NCBI RefSeq assembly: GCF_000759535.1
Contig: NZ_CP009455.1
Span: 434,001-498,000 of the forward strand
DNA: 64,000 nucleotides
Direction of reading: 5' to 3'
Source of the DNA: Pseudomonas cremoricolorata
GTDB taxonomy: Bacteria; Pseudomonadota; Gammaproteobacteria; Pseudomonadales; Pseudomonadaceae
Below the pieces are notes generated by a model. It searched no databases, was not told the DNA's origin, and saw only the letters and a list, made by a program, of their open reading frames with translations. Position numbers and translations under genes: made by a program. The first letter of the stretch is position 1. Every line of letters starts with the position of its first letter. This document shows positions 9,869 to 19,116 of this stretch, piece after piece.

Positions 9869-10375
9869 CTACCTGCGGCGGCGATTTCGCAGGATGCCTA
9901 GCGGTACCAGGATCGCGGTCAGCACGAAGGCGACCAGCGCCCACTGCGCGAGGGACAAACCGAGGATCGGCGGGTACGGCGTACTGCAGAAACCATCGAC
10001 CTGGAACGCCAGCGGCCAGACCTTGGCCAGCGGCAGGTCATCGACGATGGGTTGCAGGGTATCGATGCCGCAGCTGACCATCGGGTTGGCGAGTATATAG
10101 ACATGGTTGCCCGCCGCAATGATGCCGCCAATGGCGCTGGCCACCACCAGCCCTTCGCAGACCGTCAGGCTGCGCCGCCCCGGCATCGCCGCGCCGATGA
10201 AGGCGAACACGGCGATCAGCAACAGCGCATAGCGTTGCAGGATGCACAGCGGGCATGGCGCCTCGCCCAGCACCACCTGCATGTAAAGCGCACCGCCGAT
10301 CAGCGACAGGCAGATCACTCCAAGCAGCACAAGAAAGCGCCGTTCCCGGTTGAGGGTGGAGAGGTGTTGGGTCAT
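9869..10375 (-). CDS. dsbB: Disulfide bond formation protein B
   Basis: 168 residues with four membrane helices. The first periplasmic loop carries APCPLCILQRYA, redox pair Cys41/Cys44, and the second carries Cys102 (SCGIDTL) and Cys130 (DGFCSTPYPP), the same spacing as in E. coli DsbB. It re-oxidises DsbA and passes electrons to quinone, so it feeds the quinol pool used by the neighbouring cyo oxidase. It is transcribed in the same direction as cyo but 557 bp away. Confidence 0.95.
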   Translation of the reverse strand: MTQHLSTLNRERRFLVLLGVICLSLIGGALYMQVVLGEAPCPLCILQRYALLLIAVFAFIGAAMPGRRSLTVCEGLVVASAIGGIIAAGNHVYILANPMVSCGIDTLQPIVDDLPLAKVWPLAFQVDGFCSTPYPPILGLSLAQWALVAFVLTAILVPLGILRNRRRR

Positions 10376-10876
10376 TGCCGGTTCCTTCGATCAAGAGAAT
10401 GCACTGCACGAGGCGTTAGGACCAGCCCCCGGAAAATCGGTTCAACCACCCCCACAGCGGGCGGGCGCCGCAACCTTGTGCCCCGGTCGGTGGGTCAGCC
10501 GGAGTGAAGAATACAGCGATTAATGCAGGATTAAACCTGGCCCCCGGTCAATCTCGCGGCAGCATCCACCTCTGCAGGACGGTCGACGCCGCCGCTTCAT
10601 TAATACGTCTGCATCGGCAAACTCAGCCCGCAATAAGCCGCCTCTATCGCCCGATCTACCCTGTCTAACGCTATATATAGTTGTATATATCGATGTCATT
10701 TAGACATCTGCGCCGCTACTATCTGCGACGCCACGCTGGCATCGAAGCACCTAATAGCACCCACTCAGCCTGCCTGATCAGGCTGATGAAGTTCCCTAGG
10801 CGCGCGCACAGGTCGCTATATCCAAAAATTTATAATAAGGCCGCCGAACACGGTGGCATGCACGACAGGAGTTGTC
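10376..10876. other. Divergent non-coding region, dsbB / TonB receptor
   Basis: 501 bp without a supportable gene. It is moderately GC-rich next to dsbB and becomes AT-rich at 10670-10700 (tandem TATATA stretches) and near 10821-10840, where a TATAAT hexamer (10831) could be a -10 element for the receptor gene. I found no clear Fur or PmrA box. Confidence 0.4.
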
Positions 10877-12910
10877 ATGAACGTTGCACCTTCTCGGGCA
10901 TTGACCCTGGCCATCGTCGCCAGCGCCGCGCCCTTCGCCCTCGCCGATAGCCCCGCTTTCACCCTCGGCGAAATCCGTATTTCGGCGCCGGAAGACGAAA
11001 AGCTCGCCACCGGTAGCACCACCCTCGAGCTCAAGGACATTCGCCAGTTCGACCGCGAAACAGTCGGCCAGGCACTGGCCCTGGCTCCGGGGGTCAATCT
11101 TGGCTACATCGGTGGTCGCGCCGAGCAAGTGGTTTCAGTGCGCGGCTTCGATCGCCTGCAAGTGCCGGTGTTCATCGACGGTATTCCCACCTACGTGCCG
11201 TACGACGGCAACATCGACCTGGGTCGCTTCACCACCTATGACCTGTCGCGCATCGAGGTGTCGAAGGGTTTCTCGTCGCTGCTGTACGGCCCCAACGCCC
11301 TGGGCGGTGCTATCAACCTGATTACCCGCCGCCCCAGCGAAGCCTTCGAAGGTGAAGTCGGCGGCGGCCTGGAGATGACCGACCACGGCAACCCCAACGC
11401 CTGGCGCAGCTACGCCAACCTGGGCAGCAACCAGGGCAACTGGTGGATGCAGGGTGGCGTGTCGTACGTGGACTACGACTACACCATGCTCTCGGACGAT
11501 TTCCGCCCCAATAACCTGCAGCAGGGCGATGGCCGCCGCGAGAACAGTCAGCGCCGCGATGGCAAGTTCAGCTTCAAGCTCGGCTTCACCCCGGTCGAAG
11601 GCGATGAGTACGTGCTCGGCTACGTGCAACAGCAAGGCCGCAAAGGCCAGCCGCCCTACGCTGGCGAGCTGCCTACCACCGGCCAGCGCAAGCGCTGGTG
11701 GCAATGGCCGCAGTGGGACAAGACCAGCCTGTACCTGAGCACCAACACCCGCTTTGGCGAGCATGGCCTGAAGACCCGGGTCTTCCATGACACCTTCAAG
11801 AACTCGCTGGAAAGCTACCAGTACGACCTGGGCCAGGTTGGCGCACTGCAGAACGGTTTCCCCAGCAAGTACGACGACGAGTCCAGCGGCTTCTCGGTCG
11901 AGGGTGATCTGGCCGTGACCGAGGCCAACCGGTTAGGCATCGCCTACCACTTCAAGGAAGACATTCACCGCTCACGGGATGGCGGCGACCCGCAGACCCA
12001 CTTCCGCGACCAGACGCAATCGCTGGCGTTCGAAGACACCCTGCGCCTGAACGAGGTGTTCAGCCTGGTCGGCGGCGTGTCGTACAACTACCGCAAGAGT
12101 CTCGACGCCGAGAACTACGGCACCAACGCCAGCTCGCCGCGGATCAAGACGCTGTACGACGAACCCACCGGCAGCGACGACGCGGTCAATGGCCAGCTCG
12201 GCTTGTTCATGAACACCCAGCCGCTGTTCGACCACGACGGCCAGGTACGCCTGACCGTGGCGCGCAAGACCCGCTTCGCCACCATCAAGGACCGCTACTC
12301 GACGCGCTTCGGCACGGTGATTCCAAGCCCCGACCTGAAATCCGAACGCGCCACCCACTACGAGCTGGGCTACAGCGGCGCGCTGACGCCGCAGTGGCGC
12401 CTGGATGCCGCGTTGTTCGTCAGCAATATCGACGACTCGATCCAGCAGGTCACGGTGCCGGCCCAGGACAACTGCGCAGCCCCTTGCGGCCAGTACCAGA
12501 ACATCGCCAAGGCGCGTAACCGCGGGTACGAACTGGGCCTGAACGGCGAAGTCGGCGATTGGGAACTGGGCGCCAGTTATACCTACCTCGACCGGGAAAA
12601 CCGCAGCAATCCCGAACTGCACCCGATCGACACACCCCGCCACAACCTGTTCGCCTCGGCGGTATGGAACCTCGATGCCTGGCAGCACACCTTCAGCGTC
12701 GACGCCGCCTCACGCCGCTACAACACCTCGGACGGTCTGCAGACTTCCAGCGGCTATGCGGTCTACAACGCCAAGAGCGGCTACCGCTTCAGCAACGACG
12801 TGAAGGTGGAAGCCGGCGTGCGCAATCTCTTCGACCGCCTGTACAGCTACAGCGAAGGCTATCCGGAGCCGGGCAGAACCCTGTTCGTGCAGTTCAATGC
12901 GCCGTTTTAG
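10877..12910 (+). CDS. TonB-dependent outer-membrane receptor
   Basis: 677 residues from ATG 10877, placed by AGGAG five bases upstream. A signal peptide ends near ALADS. The plug domain follows (ETVGQALALAPGVNL, VSVRGFDRLQVPVFIDGIP, SRIEVSKGFSSLLYGPNALGGAINLITRRP), then a 22-strand-type barrel ending in the aromatic C-terminus VQFNAPF. There is no STN signalling domain, so it is not a FecA-type transducer. A disulfide loop CAAPC lies in an extracellular segment. It overlaps the downstream solute-binding protein by 14 bases, so the pair should act together; the ligand is unknown. Confidence 0.93.
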   Translation: MNVAPSRALTLAIVASAAPFALADSPAFTLGEIRISAPEDEKLATGSTTLELKDIRQFDRETVGQALALAPGVNLGYIGGRAEQVVSVRGFDRLQVPVFIDGIPTYVPYDGNIDLGRFTTYDLSRIEVSKGFSSLLYGPNALGGAINLITRRPSEAFEGEVGGGLEMTDHGNPNAWRSYANLGSNQGNWWMQGGVSYVDYDYTMLSDDFRPNNLQQGDGRRENSQRRDGKFSFKLGFTPVEGDEYVLGYVQQQGRKGQPPYAGELPTTGQRKRWWQWPQWDKTSLYLSTNTRFGEHGLKTRVFHDTFKNSLESYQYDLGQVGALQNGFPSKYDDESSGFSVEGDLAVTEANRLGIAYHFKEDIHRSRDGGDPQTHFRDQTQSLAFEDTLRLNEVFSLVGGVSYNYRKSLDAENYGTNASSPRIKTLYDEPTGSDDAVNGQLGLFMNTQPLFDHDGQVRLTVARKTRFATIKDRYSTRFGTVIPSPDLKSERATHYELGYSGALTPQWRLDAALFVSNIDDSIQQVTVPAQDNCAAPCGQYQNIAKARNRGYELGLNGEVGDWELGASYTYLDRENRSNPELHPIDTPRHNLFASAVWNLDAWQHTFSVDAASRRYNTSDGLQTSSGYAVYNAKSGYRFSNDVKVEAGVRNLFDRLYSYSEGYPEPGRTLFVQFNAPF

Positions 12911-14189
12911 GCCGTGGCTGCTGGCCCTGTGCTCGGCGAGCGCGCTGGCTGCGCCCGCCGAACCGGTGGTGGTCATGACCAGCTACCCGGAAGAAGTCAT
13001 GAGCCGCTTCGAGGACGCCTTCAGCCAGGCTCATCCGCAGTGGCGCGTGCAGATCCTCTGGCGTCAGGGCTACGATGCCCTGCCCTGGCTGCGCCAGCCC
13101 GAACAAGGCGGCGTCGATGTGTACTGGGCGCCGTCGCCGGGCAACTTCGAGCGCCTGGCGGCAGAGCACGCCTGGCAACCGCTGGGCGTCGACCTGCGTG
13201 GCCTGCCGGCGCGCATTGGCGCCACGCCGTTGCGCGATGCGCAGGCGCGCTACCAGGCCACCGAACTCGCCGGCTACGGTTTTGCCAGCAACCCGCAGCG
13301 CCTGCGGGAACTGGGCGTGGCGACGCCGAAGGATTGGCTTGAGCTGCTCGACCCACGCCTGCGCGAGCACATCGCCCTGCCCGACCCGGCCCGGGTCGGC
13401 TATGCGCCGGTGCTGCTGGATATCGTGCTGCAAGCCTACGGCTGGGAACGCGGCTGGGCGCTGTGGAGCGAGCTGGCCGGACGCGCCAGGCTGGTCAGCC
13501 GCGGCGGCAGCCTGGTCAGCGATGAGGTGGCCAGCGGTCGCTCGGCGCTGGGGCTATCGATCGACTTCTTCGTCGCCTCGGCGATCAGCAATGGCCAACC
13601 GGTACGCTTCACCTACCCGCGCCATGGCGGCCTGAATCCGGCGCACATCGCCATCAGCGCGGGCGCGAAGCATCCTGACGGCGCGCGCGCCTTCGTGCGC
13701 TTCGTGCTCTCTGACGCTGGGCAACAGCTGCTGGCCGACCCGGAAATCCGCAAGCTGCCGGTACGCCCCGAGGTCTACCGCAGCCTGCCGGCGCACTACC
13801 CCAACCCATTCCGCGGCGCGCAACGAGGCGACTTCGCCTACCGCAACAGCAGTGCCGAGCGTCTGGCGCTGGTCACCTCGCTGTTCGTGCAGTGGCCCGG
13901 CCAACCCCACGAGCGCCTCAATGCGCTGTGGCAGCGGATTCACGCCGGGGAAGCCGCCGGGCATGACCTCAGCGCCGTGCGCGCCTGCCTCAACCAACCG
14001 CCGTTGAGCGCCAGCGCCGCCGAAGCGCCGGCGTTGCTCGCGCTGTTCGCCACGCGCCCCTCGGCGGGCATGGGCAATGTGCCTGCCAGTGAGCAGGAAC
14101 CGTTGGGCCAGCAAGAGATCGCCTGGCAGTTCTACAGCGCCCAGCGGCAGGCCGAGGCGCAGCGCTTGCTTGAGGCCATGGGCCTGTGA
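12897..14189 (+). CDS. Periplasmic solute-binding protein without ABC partners
   Basis: 430 residues with signal peptide MRRFRPWLLALCSASALA. The N-terminal lobe begins VVVMTSYPEEVMSRFEDAF, and the body (GVDVYWAPSPGNFERLA, KDWLELLDPRLREHIALPDP, GLSIDFFVASAISNGQPV) is the type-II extracellular solute-binding fold of the ferric-ion/thiamine/polyamine kind. No permease or ATPase gene is near, so it may deliver to a distant transporter, sense ligand or work with the adjacent di-haem protein. The C-terminal 80 residues extend beyond the usual domain. It overlaps the receptor by 14 bases and the next gene by four. Confidence 0.85.
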   Translation: MRRFRPWLLALCSASALAAPAEPVVVMTSYPEEVMSRFEDAFSQAHPQWRVQILWRQGYDALPWLRQPEQGGVDVYWAPSPGNFERLAAEHAWQPLGVDLRGLPARIGATPLRDAQARYQATELAGYGFASNPQRLRELGVATPKDWLELLDPRLREHIALPDPARVGYAPVLLDIVLQAYGWERGWALWSELAGRARLVSRGGSLVSDEVASGRSALGLSIDFFVASAISNGQPVRFTYPRHGGLNPAHIAISAGAKHPDGARAFVRFVLSDAGQQLLADPEIRKLPVRPEVYRSLPAHYPNPFRGAQRGDFAYRNSSAERLALVTSLFVQWPGQPHERLNALWQRIHAGEAAGHDLSAVRACLNQPPLSASAAEAPALLALFATRPSAGMGNVPASEQEPLGQQEIAWQFYSAQRQAEAQRLLEAMGL

Positions 14190-15508
14190 ACACGCGCTGC
14201 GCCCTGCTCGGCCTGGGCCTGCTGCTCAGCGCCGGAGGGCACGCCCAGGTGCCGCGCGAAGCCTTCGCCCAGCCGCTGCCGGCGCTAGCCAGCGATGCCC
14301 AGCTCGAGCAGTTCTTCAAAGGCCGCGGTCTGTTTCGTCAGGCCTGGGTTGTCGCGCCCTCGGCCGATGAGTCGGCGCAGGGCTTGGGGCCGCTGTACAA
14401 CCGCATCACCTGCATCGCCTGCCACCCGCGCAATGGTCGCGGCCAGGCGCCGAGTGAGCCCGAGGCGCCGATGCGCAGCATGCTGGTGCGCCTCTCGGTG
14501 CCGGGCAAGGATGCCCACGGTGGCGTGCTGCCGCACCCGCTATACGGTGATCAGTTGAATGAAAACGGCATTCCCGGCGTGCCCGGCGAGGGTCGCGCGC
14601 ACCTAGACTGGCAGTACAGCGAGGTCACCCTCGGCGACGGCCAGCGCGTCGAGCTGCGCGAGCCGCGCATCCGCTTCAGCGAACTGGCCTACGGCACACT
14701 GGACGGCGTACAGACCTCGGCACGGGTCGGCAGCGCGGTGTTCGGCCTGGGGCTGCTCGAAGCGGTCGATGCGCAAACCTTGCAGGCCTTGGCCGCAGCG
14801 CCCAAGGCGGACGGTGTTGCGGGGCGGGTCAACTGGGTGTGGAGCGTCGAGCGCCAGCGCCTGGAAGTCGGTCGCTTCGGCCTCAAGGCCAACCAGCCTG
14901 ACCTGGCGCAACAAATCGCCAGCGCCCTGCACGGTGATCTGGGCATCACCACGGCGCTGTATCCCCAGCAGAACTGCACGCCAGCGCAGACCGAGTGCCA
15001 ACAGGCCGAACGCGGCCCGCAGCCCGAGCTGGATGCCCAGCGCCTGAGCGCCCTGCACTTCTACCTCGCGCATCTGGCCGCACCGCCTCGGCGACAGCGC
15101 GACGCCGCGCCGATCAAACAAGGCGAACAACTGTTCAGCGAGCTGGGCTGCGGGCAATGCCACGTCCCGCGCCTGACCACCGGCCAGCACCCCAACTACC
15201 CGGCGTTGTCGCAGCAAGCGATCGAGCCCTACACCGACCTGCTGCTGCACGACATGGGCGCAGGGCTGGCCGACCATCGCCCCGACTACCAGGCCAGCGG
15301 CCGTGAATGGCGCACCGCGCCGTTGTGGGGCCTGGGCCTTGGCGAAGTCATTACCCCCGGCGCGGGTTACCTGCACGACGGGCGCGCGCGCACTGTGGAA
15401 GAAGCGATCCTCTGGCACGACGGCGAAGCACGACCCGCCCGCAAGCGCTTCAGCGCCTTGCCAGCGGCGCAACGCGAACTGCTGATGGGCTTTCTGCGTT
15501 CGCTGTAG
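14186..15508 (+). CDS. Di-haem DUF1111 oxidoreductase (peroxidase-like)
   Basis: 440 residues starting GTG in a GTGA overlap with the upstream stop. A signal peptide (LLGLGLLLSAGGHAQ) is followed by two c-type haem sites, CIACH near residue 76 and CGQCH near residue 322. The long inter-haem region and TAPLWGLGLGEVITPGAGYLHDGRART near the C-terminus are typical of the DUF1111 di-haem family, distinct from CcpA peroxidases. In pseudomonads related proteins occur with imelysins in iron-regulated loci, which suggests a periplasmic redox step in metal uptake here. It converges with the histidine kinase gene four bases away. Confidence 0.88.
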   Translation: MNTRCALLGLGLLLSAGGHAQVPREAFAQPLPALASDAQLEQFFKGRGLFRQAWVVAPSADESAQGLGPLYNRITCIACHPRNGRGQAPSEPEAPMRSMLVRLSVPGKDAHGGVLPHPLYGDQLNENGIPGVPGEGRAHLDWQYSEVTLGDGQRVELREPRIRFSELAYGTLDGVQTSARVGSAVFGLGLLEAVDAQTLQALAAAPKADGVAGRVNWVWSVERQRLEVGRFGLKANQPDLAQQIASALHGDLGITTALYPQQNCTPAQTECQQAERGPQPELDAQRLSALHFYLAHLAAPPRRQRDAAPIKQGEQLFSELGCGQCHVPRLTTGQHPNYPALSQQAIEPYTDLLLHDMGAGLADHRPDYQASGREWRTAPLWGLGLGEVITPGAGYLHDGRARTVEEAILWHDGEARPARKRFSALPAAQRELLMGFLRSL

Positions 15509-15512
15509 CCGC

Positions 15513-16880
15513 TCAGCGCCGGGCGATGCGCAGAGTGGCGGTCAGGCCGCCGTCTGCGCGGTTGTCCAGGCGAACATCGCCCCCCAGGCGCTCGGCGATG
15601 GTCTGCACGATGGTCAGGCCCAGGCCCACGCCCTGGTCGTTGCCTGAACTGAAGAAGCGTTCGAAGACCCGCTCGCGGTCTGCCTCGGCGATGCCTGGGC
15701 CACGGTCGGCGACGCTCAGGCTGAAATGGCTCGGCGCGCTGCTCAGCGTCACGCTGAGGGTGGCGCCGGGCGGCGAGACGTGGGCGGCGTTGCTCAGCAG
15801 GTTGTGCAGGGCGATGGTGACCCAGCCGACATCGACGCTGGCATGGTAATCGCCAGGCTGCACATCGAACTCCAGTTCCAGGCCTTTGTCGAGCAGCCAG
15901 GCGGTGAGCTGCACCAGGCTCTCGCGCACGCTGGCCTGCAAATCCACGGCAGGCAACGCGGCGCTGCTGGCACGGGGTTCGAGGCGGGCCATGGTCAGCA
16001 ACTGGTTGACCAGCCGGGTGGTGCGGTCGACGCCGCTGATCAGGTAATGCAGCGATTGCGCCTGCTGCTCGGCACTGCCGGTTTCCAGCAGGTTCTGCGC
16101 GTGCACCCGCAGCACCGCCAGCGGTGTGCGCATCTCGTGGGCGGCATCGGCGATGAAGCGCCGTTCGCGCGCCAGCACCTGCTCGATCTGCGCCAGCATG
16201 CGGTTGAGCGCCGACTGCATCGGTTCCAGTTCGCTGGGCAGCGGCAACAGGTGCAAGGGCTCCAGCGAGCCGGCATGCCGGGCGCGCAGCGTGCTCGCCA
16301 GATCGGCCAGCGGTTGCAGGCCCCAGCCAATGGCCAGCCACACCAGCGCCGCGAGAATCAGGCTGCCGATGACGTTGGGCCATAGCGTGTGGCGCACGAT
16401 GCGCTGCACCAGGTCGGCGCGCACGTCGTCGCGCTCGCCGACCCAGATGCGCAACTGGTGCTGGGTATCGAGCAAGACGAAGCCGCGCCAGGTGCGGTGC
16501 TTGAGGTCGGTGACATCGTTGAAGCCAGGCTCGCTTGGCGGGCGCTCGAAGCGCGGCGCGCTGGCGGTCTGCACCAGCAGCGCGTTCTGCTCGTTCCAGA
16601 CCTGAAAGGCGATCTTGCGCTCATAGGGATGCCCGTCGAGCTTCGGTGCGGCCTCGCCCAACGCCTTGTTGAAGGCTTGGTACAGCGCCGCCTGCTCGCC
16701 CACGGCCACCGGCATGCGCATCACCCCTTGCAGCAGGCGAGCGTTCTGCGCCAGTTGCGCGTCGTACACCTCGGCGATTTCATGGCGGCTGTCGTGCAGG
16801 TTGAGCAGGCTGATGATCAGCAGTCCGCCCAGCAGCAGGCCGATGATCAGGGTCAGGGTGCGGCGGCGGATCGAGCTCAT
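15513..16880 (-). CDS. PmrB/QseC-like sensor histidine kinase
   Basis: 455 residues. Two membrane helices (TLTLIIGLLLGGLLIISLL and VIGSLILAALVWLAIGWGL) enclose a periplasmic sensor of about 140 residues, followed by HAMP, HisKA with RRFIADAAHEMRTPLAVL, and HATPase_c motifs HNLLSNAAH, DRGPGIAEADRERVFERFF and GVGLGLTIV. It overlaps the regulator gene by four bases. It is strongly similar along its length to the kinase at 37.5 kb (shared HEIAEVYDAQL / REIEQVYDAQL and RIWVGERDDVR), so the two systems are paralogues. Confidence 0.93.
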   Translation of the reverse strand: MSSIRRRTLTLIIGLLLGGLLIISLLNLHDSRHEIAEVYDAQLAQNARLLQGVMRMPVAVGEQAALYQAFNKALGEAAPKLDGHPYERKIAFQVWNEQNALLVQTASAPRFERPPSEPGFNDVTDLKHRTWRGFVLLDTQHQLRIWVGERDDVRADLVQRIVRHTLWPNVIGSLILAALVWLAIGWGLQPLADLASTLRARHAGSLEPLHLLPLPSELEPMQSALNRMLAQIEQVLARERRFIADAAHEMRTPLAVLRVHAQNLLETGSAEQQAQSLHYLISGVDRTTRLVNQLLTMARLEPRASSAALPAVDLQASVRESLVQLTAWLLDKGLELEFDVQPGDYHASVDVGWVTIALHNLLSNAAHVSPPGATLSVTLSSAPSHFSLSVADRGPGIAEADRERVFERFFSSGNDQGVGLGLTIVQTIAERLGGDVRLDNRADGGLTATLRIARR

Positions 16881-17539
16881 CGCTTGGGTTCCAGCCGATA
16901 ACCGACCCCGCGCACGGTGCGAATCAGCTCGGCGCAGAACTTCTTGCGCAAATGGTGGATGTGCACTTCCAGGGTGTTGCTCTCGGCCTCCTCGCTCCAG
17001 CCGTAGAGCAACTGGGTAAGGCGCTCGCGGGACATCACCCGCCCCGGCGGCGAGAGCAATTCGTGCAGCAGTTGGTATTCCTTGGGGGTCAGCGCCACCG
17101 GCTGGCCCTGGTAGCTGACCTGCTGGCTGCTGGGATCGAGGACGATGCCGGCGTGCTCGATCAGGGCGCTGGCGCGCCCGGCACTGCGGCGCAACAACGC
17201 GCGTAGACGCGCCTTGAGTTCGGCCAGGTCGAACGGCTTGACCAGGTAATCGTCGGCGCCGGCATCGAGCCCGGCGATGCGGTCTTCGGTGGCATCGCGG
17301 GCGGTGAGAATCAGCACCGGCAGCGCCGCCCCGCCCTGGCGCAGGCGGCGCAGCACTTCCAGGCCGTCGAGCTTGGGCAGGCCGAGGTCGAGCACGGCCA
17401 GGTCGAAGCTTTCGCTGCGCAAGGCATGCAGCGCGCTGCTGCCGTCGTGCAGCCAGTCGACGGTATAGCCCTCGCGACGCAGCGCCTGGTGGATGCCCTC
17501 ACCGAGGGCGACGTCATCTTCGATCAGTAGTAGCCGCAC
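16877..17539 (-). CDS. OmpR-family response regulator (PmrA/QseB-like)
   Basis: 220 residues. The receiver domain has the acidic pocket EDD at 7-9, phospho-acceptor Asp51 (LAVLDLGLP), and the KPFDL lysine; the C-terminal winged helix contains LTPKEYQLLHELL and TLEVHIHHLRKKF. It begins 106 bp after the SDR stop on the same strand, so it may be transcribed with that biosynthetic set. A PmrA-like box upstream of the first gene of the set suggests autoregulation. Confidence 0.93.
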   Translation of the reverse strand: MRLLLIEDDVALGEGIHQALRREGYTVDWLHDGSSALHALRSESFDLAVLDLGLPKLDGLEVLRRLRQGGAALPVLILTARDATEDRIAGLDAGADDYLVKPFDLAELKARLRALLRRSAGRASALIEHAGIVLDPSSQQVSYQGQPVALTPKEYQLLHELLSPPGRVMSRERLTQLLYGWSEEAESNTLEVHIHHLRKKFCAELIRTVRGVGYRLEPKR

Positions 17540-17645
17540 CCGCGCCTCGCTCAGTCAGTCTTGTCGGCCAGCAGCGCCTGGCAACCCTGGCCGGGCGCTG
17601 CTGAAGGTAGAAGCGATCCCTGGAAAAGTACAGGCTCAGCCGCGC

Positions 17646-18455
17646 TCAAGGTTCGGCTGCGTCCACGGCGGGTTTCTGGCTCAACCGGCGAATCAACGGC
17701 AGCTGCTTGCGCAGCGCCCAGTCGACCAGTTTCGGCAGCACGCTGTTGAGGCCCACGAAGAGCCGTTCCGGGCGGCCTAGAAACAGCTCGCGGCGCCCGC
17801 CGGCAATCGCCCGCAATACCGCAGCGGCCACCACCTGCGGCTCGTCCACGCCGCTGTTGAGCGCTTCGTTCAGGGCTTGAGCAGCGGCGCTGTTCATCCT
17901 GGTGCGAGTGGCCCGCGGGGCAACATACAGCACGTTCACCTGGGTATCGGCCAACTCGCGGCGCAGCGCTTCGGAAAAGCCGCGCAAGGCGAATTTGCTG
18001 GCGCTGTAGGTGGCGTAGCCGGGGTAGCCCAGCGAGCCCAGGGTCGAGCCGACGTTCACCACCCTCGCCTCCCCGGCCATGCGCAGTTGCGGCAACAGCG
18101 CGCGGGTCAGGCAGATCGGCGCGGCGACATTCAGCGCCAGCATCGTCTGTACCTCGGCGTCGTCGAGCTGTTCGAGCAAGGCGAAGCGATTGACCCCGGC
18201 GGCGTTGATAAGCAGGTTGCAGCCGCCAGCTCGCTGCGCGGCCTGCACCACCTGCTGGCGATCGCTGGCGCGGGTGAGGTCGGCCTGGACCCACTGCACC
18301 TGTTGCGGGTAGCGCGCCAGCAGCCCTTGCAAGGCCTGTTCGTGTCGGGCCACCGCCAGCACCTGGGCGCCGGCCGCGCACAAGCCTTCGGCAATCGCCA
18401 GGCCAATGCCGCCGCTGGCACCGGTGAGCACCACCCGCGCTTCAGACCAGCGCAT
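17646..18455 (-). CDS. Short-chain dehydrogenase/reductase
   Basis: 269 residues from ATG 18455 (MRWSEARVVLTG). Classical SDR motifs: VLTGASGGIGLAIAEGL for NAD(P) binding, LINAAGV for the NAG-like strand, a serine in VVNVGSTLGSLG and the YATYSASKFAL catalytic Tyr-Lys. The C-terminal part ends in a basic stretch (LRKQLPLIRRL). It overlaps the upstream oxidase gene by 14 bases, indicating coupled translation. It probably reduces or oxidises the product of the upstream oxidase; substrate unknown. Confidence 0.9.
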   Translation of the reverse strand: MRWSEARVVLTGASGGIGLAIAEGLCAAGAQVLAVARHEQALQGLLARYPQQVQWVQADLTRASDRQQVVQAAQRAGGCNLLINAAGVNRFALLEQLDDAEVQTMLALNVAAPICLTRALLPQLRMAGEARVVNVGSTLGSLGYPGYATYSASKFALRGFSEALRRELADTQVNVLYVAPRATRTRMNSAAAQALNEALNSGVDEPQVVAAAVLRAIAGGRRELFLGRPERLFVGLNSVLPKLVDWALRKQLPLIRRLSQKPAVDAAEP

Positions 18456-19116
18456 GGGCCGGCTCCTCGACCCGCGGCAGGCCACGGAACATGTCGGTGT
18501 ACAGGCGATACACCACCTTGGAGGCGTGAATCACCGCCGCGTGGTCGGCCGGGTCTTGCAGTTGGTCCATCAAGCGCCGGTAGGTCTGCATGTGCTCGAC
18601 GTCCAGCGCGCCATGGGAATTGAGGTAGCGGAACGCCGTATCGGGCAGGCCCAGGCGGTTCTGCACGCTGCCGGCGGCTTGGGTCGCCAGGGCGATGCTG
18701 GTGCCTTCGAGCACATTGACCATGCCGAACAACCCCACCGGATTGCCCCGGGCGATCAGGTCGTAGAGAAAGCTCACCATCAGCTCGATGGGCAGCGCCG
18801 GGGTGCCGTCACGCACCGCCTGCGGGTCCCCGCCGCAGGCTTGCAGGTCGTCGAGAATCCACGCTTCGTGGCCGTATTCCTCGTCGATGTATTCGCACAC
18901 CGCAGCGCGCAACCACTCCAGCCGCGCCGGCAGTCGCGCACCACAGGCCATCATCAACGGCACAGTGTGGCGCACGTGGTAATAGGCCTGGGTGAGAAAG
19001 CCGCGGTAAGCGTCGAGGCTGACCTGGCCTTGCAGGGCATCACTGATGATCGGCAAGGTGAACAGGGTCTGGCGCTCGCGGCGGGTGGCGTGTTGCAAGG
19101 TTTCGAAAAAGCTCAT
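18442..19116 (-). CDS. TenA/haem-oxygenase-fold di-metal oxidase (HDO-like)
   Basis: 224 residues from ATG 19116, in a four-base overlap with the ligase stop. All-helical TenA/iron-containing redox enzyme sequence. Candidate metal ligands follow the haem-oxygenase-like di-iron oxidase pattern: E80-x-x-H83 (DEEYGHE), E137 (NVLEGTS) and H168-x3-D172-x2-H175 (SHGALDVEHM). This family includes UndA, which makes terminal olefins from fatty acids, and N-oxygenases such as SznF. Here the partners are an AMP ligase and an SDR, so an activated acyl or amino substrate is plausible. Thiaminase activity is unlikely because no thiamine genes are nearby. Confidence 0.78.
   Translation of the reverse strand: MSFFETLQHATRRERQTLFTLPIISDALQGQVSLDAYRGFLTQAYYHVRHTVPLMMACGARLPARLEWLRAAVCEYIDEEYGHEAWILDDLQACGGDPQAVRDGTPALPIELMVSFLYDLIARGNPVGLFGMVNVLEGTSIALATQAAGSVQNRLGLPDTAFRYLNSHGALDVEHMQTYRRLMDQLQDPADHAAVIHASKVVYRLYTDMFRGLPRVEEPAHALV

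Noticed and set aside
9455..9901. Two 64-codon frames upstream of cyoA
   Set aside because: No ribosome site and no protein-like pattern; better explained as promoter region.
12897..14189. Complete ABC importer locus
   Set aside because: Neither permease nor ATPase genes are found on either side; only the binding protein is present.
18442..19116. Thiaminase/TenA of thiamine salvage
   Set aside because: No thiamine genes or TPP riboswitch nearby, and the metal-ligand pattern points to an HDO-like oxidase.
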